DNA from: an uncultured Clostridia bacterium
GTDB lineage: Bacteria; Bacillota; Clostridia; Oscillospirales; Ruminococcaceae
Direction: 5' to 3'
Length of the DNA: 15,660 nucleotides
Assembly (NCBI GenBank): GCA_947177545.1
Contig: CAMWVF010000006.1
Span: 1-15,660, forward strand
Under the pieces are notes generated by a model that made no database searches, was not told where the DNA came from, and saw nothing but the letters and a program-made list of their open reading frames with translations. Made by a program: the position numbers and the translations under genes. Every line of letters starts with the position of its first letter. The first letter of the stretch is position 1. Shown here piece after piece: positions 1 through 7,520 of the stretch.

Positions 1-711
1 ACACGTATGATACCTATGGGTACGGACGCTATCTCACCTGCTCCGCACCATGACATATATTCTATCGAGGACTTGCGGCAGCTTATTTTCTCCCTTAAAG
101 AAGCTACCGAATACAAAAAACCCGTGTTTGTAAAAATCGCGGCGGTTCACAACGTTGCGGCTATTGCTTCGGGTATTGCACGTTCTGGCGCGGACGTTAT
201 CTGCATTGACGGTTTCAGAGGCGGCACAGGTGCTGCTCCCACAAGAATAAGAGACAATGTGGGCATACCCATTGAGCTTGCTCTTGCTTCGGTTGACCAG
301 CGTCTCCGTGACGAGGGTATAAGAAACGAGGTCTCCATTGTTGTGGGAGGTTCTGTACGTTCTTCCTCCGACGCGGTAAAGGCTTTCGCGCTGGGAGCAG
401 ACGCTATCTATATAGGCACACCCGCTCTGCTTGCTCTTGGCTGTCACCTTTGCAGAAGCTGTCACGGCGGCAAGTGCAACTGGGGCATCGCGACGCAGCG
501 GCCCGATCTTGTAAAGAGGCTCAATCCCGACATCGGCTATCAGCGTTTGGTAAATCTTGTTCACGCATGGGATCACGAGATAAAGGAAATTATGGGCGGC
601 ATGGGTATTAATTCTATCGAGGCTTTGAAGGGCAACAGGCTTATGCTTCGCGGTATAGGTCTTAATCAAAAGGAACTTGATATCCTTGGTATACAACACG
701 CAGGCGAATAA
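1..711 (+). CDS. gltB: Glutamate synthase, FMN / 3Fe-4S synthase domain (5' end outside window)
   Basis: This is the C-terminal part of the large FMN-binding domain of glutamate synthase, which converts 2-oxoglutarate plus ammonia into glutamate using reduced FMN. The reading frame is open from the first base, so the gene starts upstream. It begins in the conserved segment SPAPHHDIYSIEDL, then shows the phosphate-binding barrel strands (GADVICIDGFRGGTGAAP, IVVGGSVRSSSDA, GADAIYIGTPAL). A cysteine cluster, CHLCRSCHGGKCNWG (about positions 441-486), matches the 3Fe-4S ligand site of the family. The GXGXG domain, fused behind this part in bacterial GltB, is missing here and is encoded separately at 3012-3740, as in archaeal-type split enzymes. 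The amidotransferase domain may also be a separate gene upstream; it cannot be seen here. The stop is TAA at 709-711. Family assignment is firm; the exact subunit name is less so. Confidence 0.9.
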   Translation, partial: TRMIPMGTDAISPAPHHDIYSIEDLRQLIFSLKEATEYKKPVFVKIAAVHNVAAIASGIARSGADVICIDGFRGGTGAAPTRIRDNVGIPIELALASVDQRLRDEGIRNEVSIVVGGSVRSSSDAVKAFALGADAIYIGTPALLALGCHLCRSCHGGKCNWGIATQRPDLVKRLNPDIGYQRLVNLVHAWDHEIKEIMGGMGINSIEALKGNRLMLRGIGLNQKELDILGIQHAGE

Positions 712-733
712 TTTAACGGGAAGGTGGTCTGAA

Positions 734-1303
734 ATGTTAACACATATTGGTACAAACACAATTGAAACAAAACGGCTGATACTCCGCAGATTTAAGTACG
801 AGGACAACCAATCAATGCGGAATAATTGGATCGCCGATGAGAAGATACAATCACTGTACAGCGAACCCGTATACTCCACAGCCGAGGAAGTGAAAGAGCT
901 TCTTGACAAATATATCGGCTCTTACGAAAAGGACAATTACTACCGCTGGGCGGTCATTGAAAAAGCAAGCGGCGAGTGTATAGGTCAGATAGCATACTTC
1001 CTTGTGGACAGCAAAAATCATTTCGCTGAGATAGAGTACTGCATAGGCGCGGCTTTTCAATGCAAGGGCTACGCCACCGAAGCGGCAAAGGCTGTCATTT
1101 CATACGGCTTTGACAGAATAAATCTGCACAAGGTACAGATTTGCACTAAAACAATCAACAAGCCGTCTAAACGGGTAATAGAAAAATGCGGACTTACGTA
1201 TGAGGGTACTCTCAGAGATTACTTTTATATGAACGGCGAATATGTGGGGAGATTGTATTTTTCCATTTTGAGGGACGAATACAAAACAGATTCCAACCTC
1301 TGA
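734..1303 (+). CDS. GNAT-family N-acetyltransferase (RimJ/RimL-like)
   Basis: A 189-residue acetyltransferase of the GNAT superfamily, which moves an acetyl group from acetyl-CoA to an amine on a protein or small molecule. The opening TNTIETKRLILRRFKYED is typical of the RimJ/RimL branch. The central AEIEYCIGAAFQCKGYATEA contains the acetyl-CoA loop (here Q-C-K-G-Y-A), and RVIEKCGLTYEGTLRDY is the usual C-terminal strand. I chose ATG 734 because the domain begins there and a GGAAGGTGG ribosome site lies just upstream. The gene sits 22 bp after the glutamate synthase domain gene and 22 bp before the ferredoxin gene, so it is probably cotranscribed. It has no known role in glutamate synthesis and may be a passenger or a modifier. 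The substrate cannot be predicted. Confidence 0.87.
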   Translation: MLTHIGTNTIETKRLILRRFKYEDNQSMRNNWIADEKIQSLYSEPVYSTAEEVKELLDKYIGSYEKDNYYRWAVIEKASGECIGQIAYFLVDSKNHFAEIEYCIGAAFQCKGYATEAAKAVISYGFDRINLHKVQICTKTINKPSKRVIEKCGLTYEGTLRDYFYMNGEYVGRLYFSILRDEYKTDSNL

Positions 1304-1325
1304 TTTTCTGAAAAAGGAGCTTTTT

Positions 1326-1775
1326 ATGAAACGAGTTTACGTAAACGAGGACAGATGCCTTGGGTGTCACCTCTGCGAATATTACTGCGCCTTTGCCAAC
1401 AGCGGCGAAAAGATAATGGCAAAGACCTTTAAGCTGAACAGAAACCCCGTACCGAAAATTACCGTCGAAAGCGAGGGGGACGTTAATTTTGCCGTTCAAT
1501 GCAGACACTGCGCCGCTTCGCCCTGCGTTAAGGCGTGTATCACAGGCGCGCTGTCCGTGAATAACGGCGTTATACAAATTGATGAGAGCCGCTGCGTAGG
1601 CTGTTACACCTGCGTACTTTCATGTCCCTACGGCTGTATCGTTATCAACGAGAAAAACGGCGGCAAGACTATTACAAAGTGCGAGCTTTGCACAAGAAAC
1701 AGCGCGGGAGAGCCTGCCTGCGCTGCAAACTGCATAAATCAAGCGATAGTTTTTGAGGAAAGGGGCGAGGACTGA
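1326..1775 (+). CDS. 4Fe-4S ferredoxin-like electron-transfer protein
   Basis: A 149-residue iron-sulfur protein with four cysteine quartets, enough for four [4Fe-4S] clusters: Cys 11/14/17/21, 59/62/67/71, 90/93/96/100 and 119/122/132/136. Cys 104 is extra. The layout resembles the CooF/HycB class of polyferredoxins, which pass electrons between a flavin dehydrogenase and a partner enzyme. The start is ATG 1326 behind an AAGGAG site. The stop TGA overlaps the ATG of the FAD oxidoreductase by one base, so the two are translationally coupled and probably form one electron-input module for the split glutamate synthase. No signal peptide or membrane segment is visible, so it should be cytoplasmic. 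The specific partner is inferred from context. Confidence 0.9.
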   Translation: MKRVYVNEDRCLGCHLCEYYCAFANSGEKIMAKTFKLNRNPVPKITVESEGDVNFAVQCRHCAASPCVKACITGALSVNNGVIQIDESRCVGCYTCVLSCPYGCIVINEKNGGKTITKCELCTRNSAGEPACAANCINQAIVFEERGED

Positions 1776-3022
1776 TGAAGTATGTTATTATCGGAAATTC
1801 CGCAGCGGCAATTGGAACAATTCAGGGCATACGCCTTGTTGACAAGACAGGTCAGATAGTTGTTATTTCGGACGAGAAGTACCACACATATTCACGCCCT
1901 CTTATTTCCTATTGGCTGAAAGAATCCGTCACGGAGGAAAATATGCGCTACCGCGATGAGGATTTTTACGAGAAAAATGATGTGGACACACTGTTTGAAA
2001 CGCGTGTGCAAAAAATCAATGCTGATAAAAAAACAGTTACCACCCAAAACGGCAACGAGATTTCCTACGACAAGCTTATGGTCGCTACAGGTTCAAAGCC
2101 TTTTGTACCGCCTATGGATGGGCTTGACAAGGTTAAGAAAAAATTCACCTTTATGAAATTCGATGACGCTAAGGCTGTAAAGGAAGCTGTTTCCGAGGGA
2201 GCAAAGGTCCTTATCGTGGGCGCGGGACTTATCGGTCTGAAAGCAGCGGAGGCTTTGGAACACTACGGTGCGGACATGACGGTCATCGATCTTGCAGACA
2301 GAATCTTACCGTCTATTCTCGACAATGAAGCTTCCGAAATAATGCAGAAGCACATTGAAAGCAAGGGTGTAAAATTTATTTTAGGCACAAGCGTTAAGGA
2401 ATTTTCGGAAAGCTCCGCAGCGCTTACAAACGGCGATACCGTGGAGTTTGACATGGTCATACTTGCGGTTGGAGTGCGTCCCAACACTGAGCTTATCGCC
2501 GAGGCGGGCGGAAAGGTGAACCGAGGTATCGTTACAAACCAAACACAGGCTGTTGAGGGCTTGCTGGACGTTTACGCTGCGGGAGACTGCACCGAGTCCC
2601 TTGACATTACAACAGGTCAGCAGAAAATACTCGCTTTGCTGCCAAACGCTTTCATGCAGGGTGAAATCGGCGGGCAGAACATGGCGGGCAAAGAAATGTA
2701 CTACCTCAACGCAATGCCAATGAACGCTATCGGATTTTTCGGCTTGCACATCATCACTGCGGGCAGCTATGAGGGTGAAGCGTACACCGAAACTGACGGT
2801 AAGAAAAATTACAAAAAGCTTGTCACAAGCGACAATGAACTAAAGGGCTTTATTTTAATGGGAGATGTGAAGCGCGCGGGAATTTACACATACATGATAA
2901 AATGGCATATGCCAATTGACGAATGTGATTTTGAAACGCTTAAAAGTAATCCGCAGCTTATGGCATTTTCGAGAGAATACAGAAATGAAAAACTTGCGGG
3001 AGGTACAGGAAATGTCAACTAA
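1775..3022 (+). CDS. FAD-dependent NAD(P)H oxidoreductase (pyridine nucleotide-disulfide reductase fold)
   Basis: A 415-residue flavoprotein with two dinucleotide-binding folds. The first, for FAD, is at the N-terminus (YVIIGNSAAAIGTIQGIR). The second, for NAD(P)H, is near residues 144-160 (KVLIVGAGLIGLKAAEAL). The late FAD motif DVYAAGDCTE lies at about 265-274, and the linker ATGSKPFVP at 104-112. The pattern resembles rubredoxin reductase, NADH oxidase and the NirB N-terminal domain rather than classical GltD. I see no CxxxxC redox disulfide. It overlaps the ferredoxin gene by one base and the GXGXG gene by 11 bases. Its likely job is to oxidise NAD(P)H and feed electrons through the ferredoxin-like protein to the FMN synthase domain. 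Cofactor preference (NADH or NADPH) cannot be read safely. Confidence 0.9.
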   Translation: MKYVIIGNSAAAIGTIQGIRLVDKTGQIVVISDEKYHTYSRPLISYWLKESVTEENMRYRDEDFYEKNDVDTLFETRVQKINADKKTVTTQNGNEISYDKLMVATGSKPFVPPMDGLDKVKKKFTFMKFDDAKAVKEAVSEGAKVLIVGAGLIGLKAAEALEHYGADMTVIDLADRILPSILDNEASEIMQKHIESKGVKFILGTSVKEFSESSAALTNGDTVEFDMVILAVGVRPNTELIAEAGGKVNRGIVTNQTQAVEGLLDVYAAGDCTESLDITTGQQKILALLPNAFMQGEIGGQNMAGKEMYYLNAMPMNAIGFFGLHIITAGSYEGEAYTETDGKKNYKKLVTSDNELKGFILMGDVKRAGIYTYMIKWHMPIDECDFETLKSNPQLMAFSREYRNEKLAGGTGNVN

Positions 3023-3740
3023 AATTAATGCGGCGGGTATGCATTACAAGGACCTTAACCACCTTATCAGCTCCTCGGCGGACAGGGATATTGTGGTAGA
3101 CAACGTTCTCGGGCAGCGTTACATAGGCAGCAGCTCCGCAGATAAAAATATCGAGGTACACGGCGTTCCCGGCAACGCTTTGGGGGCGTATCTGAATAAC
3201 TGTAAAATTAACGTTTTTGCAAACGCGCAGGACGCTACCGGGGACACCATGAATTCGGGCGAGATAATCATTCACGGCAACTGCGGCGACGCTGCGGGCT
3301 ACGGCATGAGGGACGGAAAAATTCTTATAAAAGGCAGTGCGGGCTACCGTGCGGGTATCCACATGAAAGAGTATCAAAAGCACGTTCCAACGCTTGTTAT
3401 CGGCGAGGCTGTAGGCGCATTCCTTGGTGAGTATCAGGCTGGGGGACGAATTATCGTCCTTGGCATAGGTCATGAAAACGAGTGTCCCGTCGGCGGCTTC
3501 TGCGGCACAGGTATGCACGGCGGAGCTATCTACATTCGCTCCGAGTACGCTCCCAAGGGGCTTCCCGTACAGGTAAAATGTGAGGACGCTTCCGCTGACG
3601 ACATAGAGACGATAAAGGGCGACGTTGAGGAATTTTCCGCAAGCTTCGGCAGCAATGCGGAGGAGCTTTTGAAATCCCACTTTTTCAAGCTCACGCCCAA
3701 TACGGCAAGTCCGTATAAGCAATTATACGTAAATAACTGA
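3012..3740 (+). CDS. Glutamate synthase GXGXG-domain subunit (GltB C-terminal domain as separate protein)
   Basis: A 242-residue protein made of the right-handed beta-helix domain found at the C-terminus of GltB and in formylmethanofuran dehydrogenase subunit C. Repeated G-x-x-x-G turns are visible: GNALGAYLNN, GDTMNSGEIIIHGN, GDAAGYGMRDGKILIKG, GYRAGIHM, GAFLGEYQAGGRIIVLG and GGFCGTGMHGGAIYIR. In the fused enzyme the helix is structural and spaces the catalytic domains. Here it must assemble as a separate chain. I chose ATG 3012 because a GGGAGGT site lies at about 2998-3004; a longer frame opening at 2916 lies almost wholly inside the oxidoreductase gene. The 11-bp overlap with that gene indicates translational coupling. 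It is the last gene of the operon. Confidence 0.9.
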   Translation: MSTKINAAGMHYKDLNHLISSSADRDIVVDNVLGQRYIGSSSADKNIEVHGVPGNALGAYLNNCKINVFANAQDATGDTMNSGEIIIHGNCGDAAGYGMRDGKILIKGSAGYRAGIHMKEYQKHVPTLVIGEAVGAFLGEYQAGGRIIVLGIGHENECPVGGFCGTGMHGGAIYIRSEYAPKGLPVQVKCEDASADDIETIKGDVEEFSASFGSNAEELLKSHFFKLTPNTASPYKQLYVNN

Positions 3741-3743
3741 GCA

Positions 3744-3770
3744 GCAGGGGACGGCAGACCCGTCCCCTGC
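3744..3770 (+). terminator. Hairpin closing the glutamate synthase operon
   Basis: A perfect 11-bp inverted repeat (GCAGGGGACGG / CCGTCCCCTGC) with a 5-base loop starts four bases after the stop of the GXGXG gene. No uridine run follows at once, so it may act as a Rho-dependent or mRNA-stabilising 3' end rather than a classical intrinsic terminator. Confidence 0.65.
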
Positions 3771-3799
3771 AATTAGAATCTGCAATAAACATTTTTCTC

Positions 3800-3828
3800 T
3801 TTACTAAAAATTTTTTTTATGGTATAAT
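3800..3828 (+). promoter_or_regulatory. SigA-type promoter of the ANTAR-dapF-dapL unit
   Basis: A perfect -10 box TATAAT (3823-3828) with an extended TGG element just before it, and a -35-like TTTACT (3800-3805) at a 17-bp spacing. The stretch is AT-rich and lies 30 bp ahead of the GTG start of the regulator gene. It indicates transcription separate from the upstream operon. Confidence 0.7.
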
Positions 3829-3857
3829 GTATCAAAAGCAGCAAGCGAGGTGATACC

Positions 3858-4442
3858 GTGTCGGGCGGAGTGGAAACGAAAAAAAATATTGTTATTTTCT
3901 CGGAGCAGTGCGAGACTCTTGACAACATAACTCTTGCTGCCGGAGAATTCGGGTTCTCGGATATTTCCGTTTCGGAAGCTGACGGCGCGGTAAAGCTTGT
4001 TTCCGAAAAGCGGTTTGACATGGTTTTCATAAACGCTCCCCTCGGAAATATGTACGGGCTTGACATTGCTGCAGCAGCTTGCAGGAACGGCTGCGGGGTA
4101 ATACTTGCCGCGCCCTCCAAACGCTGCGAAGAAATTGCCAAAAAGCTGGGCGGCATGAACGTGTTTATACTTCCCCGCCCTATCAGCAAGGCAATGCTTT
4201 TGCAGACGTTTCGGTTTGTAATGCTGACCACACGGAACGAGGCGGAGCTGACCGGTGAGAAAACACGTCTCGAACAAAAATTGCAGGACGTGAAGCTTAT
4301 CGACAGGGCAAAATGCGTACTGGTGGAGGTACTGAAAATGTCCGAGGGGGACGCTCACAGGCAGATACAAAAGCAGTCCATGGACAGGCACGTGCCGCAG
4401 GTGGTCATTGCACAGGATATTTTGAAAACCTATGAGAGATAA
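3858..4442 (+). CDS. ANTAR-domain antitermination regulator with degenerate receiver
   Basis: A 194-residue two-domain regulator. Residues about 10-120 follow a response-regulator receiver fold (NIVIFSE, FDMVFINAPLGNMYGLD, GVILAAPS, VFILPRPIS). The position of the phosphorylated aspartate is Asn59, and the usual lysine before the last proline is Arg, so ordinary phosphorylation is unlikely. Residues about 125-190 are an ANTAR RNA-binding domain with a coiled-coil entry (EKTRLEQKLQDVKLIDRAKCVL, here split by reading as helix one) and the helical EGDAHRQIQKQSMDRH segment. ANTAR proteins bind paired hexaloop hairpins and prevent termination, often on nitrogen genes in clostridia. The start is GTG 3858 behind GAGGTGAT. 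It is followed after 25 bp by dapF. Targets are unknown; the neighbouring glutamate synthase operon is a reasonable guess. Confidence 0.85.
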   Translation: MSGGVETKKNIVIFSEQCETLDNITLAAGEFGFSDISVSEADGAVKLVSEKRFDMVFINAPLGNMYGLDIAAAACRNGCGVILAAPSKRCEEIAKKLGGMNVFILPRPISKAMLLQTFRFVMLTTRNEAELTGEKTRLEQKLQDVKLIDRAKCVLVEVLKMSEGDAHRQIQKQSMDRHVPQVVIAQDILKTYER

Positions 4443-4467
4443 CATATATAACCGAAAGGATACTTCT

Positions 4468-5316
4468 ATGAAATTTACAAAAATGCACGGCATAGGCAAC
4501 GATTATGTTTATGTGAACTGCTTTGAGGAAAGCGTGCCGAACCCCGAAAGGGTCTCGGAGTTTGTCAGCGACAGGCATTTCGGCATCGGCTCGGACGGGC
4601 TGGTGCTTATCATGCCCTCGGACAGGGCGGACTTCCGCATGAGAATGTTCAACGCCGACGGCAGCGAGGGTATGATGTGCGGCAACGCCACACGCTGCAT
4701 AGGCAAATACGTTTACGACAACGGTCTGACCGACAAGACGGAAATTACTTTAGAGACAAAAAGCGGCGTTAAAAGTCTGAAGCTTTTTGTCATGGGCGGC
4801 GTTGTCGACACCGTTGAGGTGGACATGGGTCAGGCAGTCATCAAGCCCTGCGACATACCTATGAAAGCGGAGGGCGACTCATTTATCAACACTCCTATTG
4901 AGGTTGACGGCAGGATTTACAACATCACCGCCGTTTCAATGGGCAATCCTCACTGTGTTATTTTTACCGATAGCGTTGACGGTCTTGACCTTGAAAAGAC
5001 AGGTCCCTCATTTGAGAACCACCCGCTTTTCCCCGAGAGGGTGAATACGGAGTTCTGCGAAATTTTACAGGACGGTACTATAAAAATGCGGGTCTGGGAG
5101 CGAGGCAGCGGAGAAACATGGGCTTGCGGCACAGGCGCGTGCGCTGCGGCTGTAGCTGCGGTTTTGTGCGGTCATAAAAAATATGACGAGGAAATAACCA
5201 TTGCGCTTCGAGGCGGGAACCTTTCCATAACCTGCAAAGGCAGCGGCGGAGTTATGATGAGGGGTACCGCGACAAAGGTTTTTGACGGAGAAATCGATAT
5301 TTCAAATTTACTGTAA
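4468..5316 (+). CDS. dapF: Diaminopimelate epimerase
   Basis: A 282-residue enzyme that interconverts LL- and meso-diaminopimelate, the last step before lysine and the source of meso-DAP for peptidoglycan. It acts without a cofactor through two cysteines. Both are visible: Cys71 in GMMCGNATRC and Cys220 in WACGTGACAA. Other family marks are the opening KFTKMHGIGNDY, the FGIGSDGL segment and the SMGNPHCV motif. I start it at ATG 4468, which restores the canonical N-terminus and has AAAGGA upstream; the frame is open 36 bp further up, with an in-frame ATG at 4432, but that extension overlaps the ANTAR gene and is not family-like. Length is normal. It lies between the ANTAR gene and dapL on what looks like one transcript. 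Confidence 0.96.
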   Translation: MKFTKMHGIGNDYVYVNCFEESVPNPERVSEFVSDRHFGIGSDGLVLIMPSDRADFRMRMFNADGSEGMMCGNATRCIGKYVYDNGLTDKTEITLETKSGVKSLKLFVMGGVVDTVEVDMGQAVIKPCDIPMKAEGDSFINTPIEVDGRIYNITAVSMGNPHCVIFTDSVDGLDLEKTGPSFENHPLFPERVNTEFCEILQDGTIKMRVWERGSGETWACGTGACAAAVAAVLCGHKKYDEEITIALRGGNLSITCKGSGGVMMRGTATKVFDGEIDISNLL

Positions 5317-5353
5317 AGCCGTAAATAATTATTTTTTGGAGGGACATATTACA

Positions 5354-6562
5354 ATGGCGTTTATAAACGAAAATTTCCTTAACTTAAAGGAGAACTATCT
5401 TTTTATAGACATTGCGAAAAGGCTTGCCGCTTACCGGGAGAAAAATCCCGAGAAGCAGCTTATAAGAATGGGTATCGGCGACGTTACCCTGCCCCTTGCC
5501 CCAATTGTCGTGGAGGCTATGAAAAAGGGTGCGGAGGAAATGGCGCACAAGGAGACATTTAAAGGCTACGAGGACAGCGGCAGAGGGTACTTGTTTTTGA
5601 GGGAGGCTGTTGCCGGGTACTACAAAAGCTTCGGCGTGGAGATAGACCCGGAGGAAATTCTCATAAGCGACGGCGCGAAGAGCGACTGCGGAAACATTCC
5701 CGACATTTTCGGCGAGCAGAACACTGTCCTCATAACAGACCCTGCCTACCCTGTTTATGTGGACTCAAACGTTATGGGCGGCAGAAAGGTCATTTACGCC
5801 TCCTCCAACGAGGAAAACGGCTTTGCGGCAATGCCCGACCCGAACATAAAATGCGACATAATTTATCTTTGCTCGCCCAACAACCCCACTGGGTCGGTAT
5901 ACACAAAGGCACAGCTTGAAGAGTGGGTGGCGTACGCTAAAAGCCAAAAGGCAATAATTATTTTCGACTCGGCGTACGAAGCGTTTATCCGCGACAAGTC
6001 CCTGCCCCGCAGTATTTTTGCGGTGGAGGGTGCGAGGGAGTGTGCGATTGAGATATGCTCCCTTTCAAAGACGGCGGGCTTTACGGGAACAAGGTGCGGC
6101 TACACAGTGATCCCCAAGGAGTTAACGGCGTACACGGCGGACGGCTGCGAGGTGAACGTTTTCAAGATATGGTGCAGACGGCAGGGCAGCAAATTCAACG
6201 GCGTGTCCTATCCTGTACAGTGCGCGGCGGCGGCGGTGTTCTCCGAAGAGGGCTTGACGCAGACACGTGAGAGCATTGATTACTACATGGAAAACGCCCG
6301 AATTATGGCGGAGACCTGCGACGAGCTGGGAATAAAATACACGGGCGGAAAGAACTCGCCGTACATATGGTTAAAGTGTCCCCGCGGCATGGGCAGCTGG
6401 GAATTTTTCGATTATTTGCTGAACGAGATCCAGGTGGTTGGTACTCCAGGTGAGGGCTTCGGCGAAAACGGAAAGGGCTGGTTCCGTCTGACGGCGTTCG
6501 GCACAAAAGAGAACACTGCGGAGGCTATGGAGAGACTGAAAAAATTAATAATTAACAATTAA
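5354..6562 (+). CDS. dapL: LL-diaminopimelate aminotransferase
   Basis: A 402-residue pyridoxal-phosphate enzyme that converts tetrahydrodipicolinate directly to LL-diaminopimelate with glutamate as amino donor, bypassing the acyl-DAP steps. The fold type I signature is complete: IRMGIGDVTLPL near the start, SPNNPTG at 174-180, FDSAYEAF at 204-211 and the Schiff-base lysine Lys239 in SLSKTAGFTGTRCG. The latter part, EVNVFKIWCRRQGSKFNGVSY in two pieces and GTPGEGFG, matches DapL rather than other aminotransferases. ATG 5354 follows a GGAGGGAC site. Together with dapF just upstream this gives the two final steps to meso-DAP. Its need for glutamate links it to the nearby glutamate synthase operon. 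Confidence 0.96.
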   Translation: MAFINENFLNLKENYLFIDIAKRLAAYREKNPEKQLIRMGIGDVTLPLAPIVVEAMKKGAEEMAHKETFKGYEDSGRGYLFLREAVAGYYKSFGVEIDPEEILISDGAKSDCGNIPDIFGEQNTVLITDPAYPVYVDSNVMGGRKVIYASSNEENGFAAMPDPNIKCDIIYLCSPNNPTGSVYTKAQLEEWVAYAKSQKAIIIFDSAYEAFIRDKSLPRSIFAVEGARECAIEICSLSKTAGFTGTRCGYTVIPKELTAYTADGCEVNVFKIWCRRQGSKFNGVSYPVQCAAAAVFSEEGLTQTRESIDYYMENARIMAETCDELGIKYTGGKNSPYIWLKCPRGMGSWEFFDYLLNEIQVVGTPGEGFGENGKGWFRLTAFGTKENTAEAMERLKKLIINN

Positions 6563-6571
6563 TAATGAATT

Positions 6572-6606
6572 CGCTTGCATACAAAATGTATACAAGCGGA
6601 TTTTTT
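6572..6606 (+). terminator. Intrinsic terminator after dapL
   Basis: The arms CGCTTG-c-ATACA and TGTAT-a-CAAGCG pair over 11 bp with one mismatch and an AAA loop, followed by GATTTTTT. It lies ten bases after the dapL stop and ends the ANTAR-dapF-dapL unit. Confidence 0.85.
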
Positions 6607-6629
6607 ATATGTAATACTAAATTAATTAA

Positions 6630-6662
6630 AAAGTTGCACGGTAAAATGTGCGGCTTTTTTTT
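6630..6662 (+). terminator. Second intrinsic terminator, GTTGCAC type
   Basis: AAAGTTGCAC (6630-6639) pairs with GTGCGGCTTT (6648-6657) over 10 bp with two G-U pairs and an 8-base loop; a T run continues to 6662. It insulates the chromosomal operon from the phage-derived genes. Its left arm shares AGTTGCAC with two sites before the small terminase gene. Confidence 0.75.
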
Positions 6663-6688
6663 ATTTGCACGAAAAAAAATTCCCGATA

Positions 6689-6717
6689 TTGACGGTGCGG
6701 AAAATTCTCGCTACACT
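6689..6717 (+). promoter_or_regulatory. SigA-type promoter of the lysis cassette
   Basis: A -35 box TTGACG (6689-6694) and a -10-like TACACT (6712-6717) stand at an ideal 17-bp spacing. AAGGAG follows at 6723, leading into the amidase gene. With terminators on both sides, the amidase and holin genes appear to form their own transcript. Confidence 0.6.
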
Positions 6718-6740
6718 TAAATAAGGAGAGAGAAATTTTT

Positions 6741-7520
6741 TTGAAAGGAAAGTTGTTATTGAAAATCAATCAAAATTTTTTGACGCCGAACAAGTACAGC
6801 CGTCCGCAGATACCTCTTAAAAAGGTAACGAAAATCGCGGTACATTATGTGGGAAATCCGAGCTCCTCAGCGGCGGCTAACCGCAATTATTTTGAAAATC
6901 AAAAAAACGGGGGACATTATGTTTCCTCGCATTTTATTGTGGGCTTGCAGGGGGAAATTATCCAGTGCATTCCGCTGGACGAAATTTCTTACTGCACCAA
7001 TCAGGCGAACAGCTACAGCGTTTCTGTTGAATGCTGTCACCCTGACAGTACGGGAAAATTTACGGAGGCTGCGGAGCAGTCCCTTGCGGAGCTGTGCGCA
7101 TACCTGCTGGAAAAATTCGGGCTTGATATTGATGACATTATCCGCCACTATGACGTGACGGGAAAGCAGTGTCCACTGTACTGGTCTCCGACAAAATATC
7201 AGTCTGCGGAGGTTGCCAATGGGCGTTTTGAGGAATTTAAAAACAAAGTCCGCAAGCTTTTAAAAAGCAGCGCCATGAACGGTACTCTGAATACAAGCAG
7301 CGGGACAAATTTTCGCGTCCGCATACTTGACGGCTGTCTGAACATACGAAAATACCCATCCCTAAACGCTCCCGTTGCGGGGACGATAACCGACAAAGGC
7401 ATATACACGATAGTTGCCGAGGAACATGGCGGCAGCGTACTTTGGGGCAGGCTCAAAAGCGGCGCGGGGTGGATTTCTTTAGGCAGCAGGTACGTCCAAA
7501 AAATAAGGGAGGAAAAATAA
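6741..7520 (+). CDS. N-acetylmuramoyl-L-alanine amidase endolysin (Amidase_2 plus SH3)
   Basis: A 259-residue phage-type endolysin that cuts the bond between muramic acid and the peptide stem. Residues about 28-150 form a zinc-dependent Amidase_2 (T7 lysozyme-like) domain with the expected ligands His35 (IAVHYVG), His136 (IIRHYDVTG) and Cys144 (KQCP). Residues about 190-255 form a bacterial SH3 wall-binding domain (FRVRILDGCLNIRKYPS, GWISLGSRYV). There is no signal peptide, so release depends on the holin encoded next. I use TTG 6741 after AAGGAG, but its spacing is long. TTG 6759, with AAAGGAA eight bases upstream, would remove six residues and is equally plausible. The stop overlaps the holin start by one base. 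Both catalytic and binding domains look intact. Confidence 0.9.
   Translation: MKGKLLLKINQNFLTPNKYSRPQIPLKKVTKIAVHYVGNPSSSAAANRNYFENQKNGGHYVSSHFIVGLQGEIIQCIPLDEISYCTNQANSYSVSVECCHPDSTGKFTEAAEQSLAELCAYLLEKFGLDIDDIIRHYDVTGKQCPLYWSPTKYQSAEVANGRFEEFKNKVRKLLKSSAMNGTLNTSSGTNFRVRILDGCLNIRKYPSLNAPVAGTITDKGIYTIVAEEHGGSVLWGRLKSGAGWISLGSRYVQKIREEK

Noticed and set aside
34..909. Long minus-strand open frame opposite the glutamate synthase and GNAT genes
   Set aside because: It runs opposite two clear protein families, has no family-like sequence and crosses their junction; it is a shadow of codon bias.
3015..3722. Minus-strand open frame opposite the GXGXG subunit gene
   Set aside because: The + strand protein is unmistakable, and the antisense product is low in recognisable structure.
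3829..3856. GTATC/GATAC inverted repeat around the ribosome site of the ANTAR gene
   Set aside because: Only five base pairs with an 18-base loop; too weak to claim as a regulatory fold.
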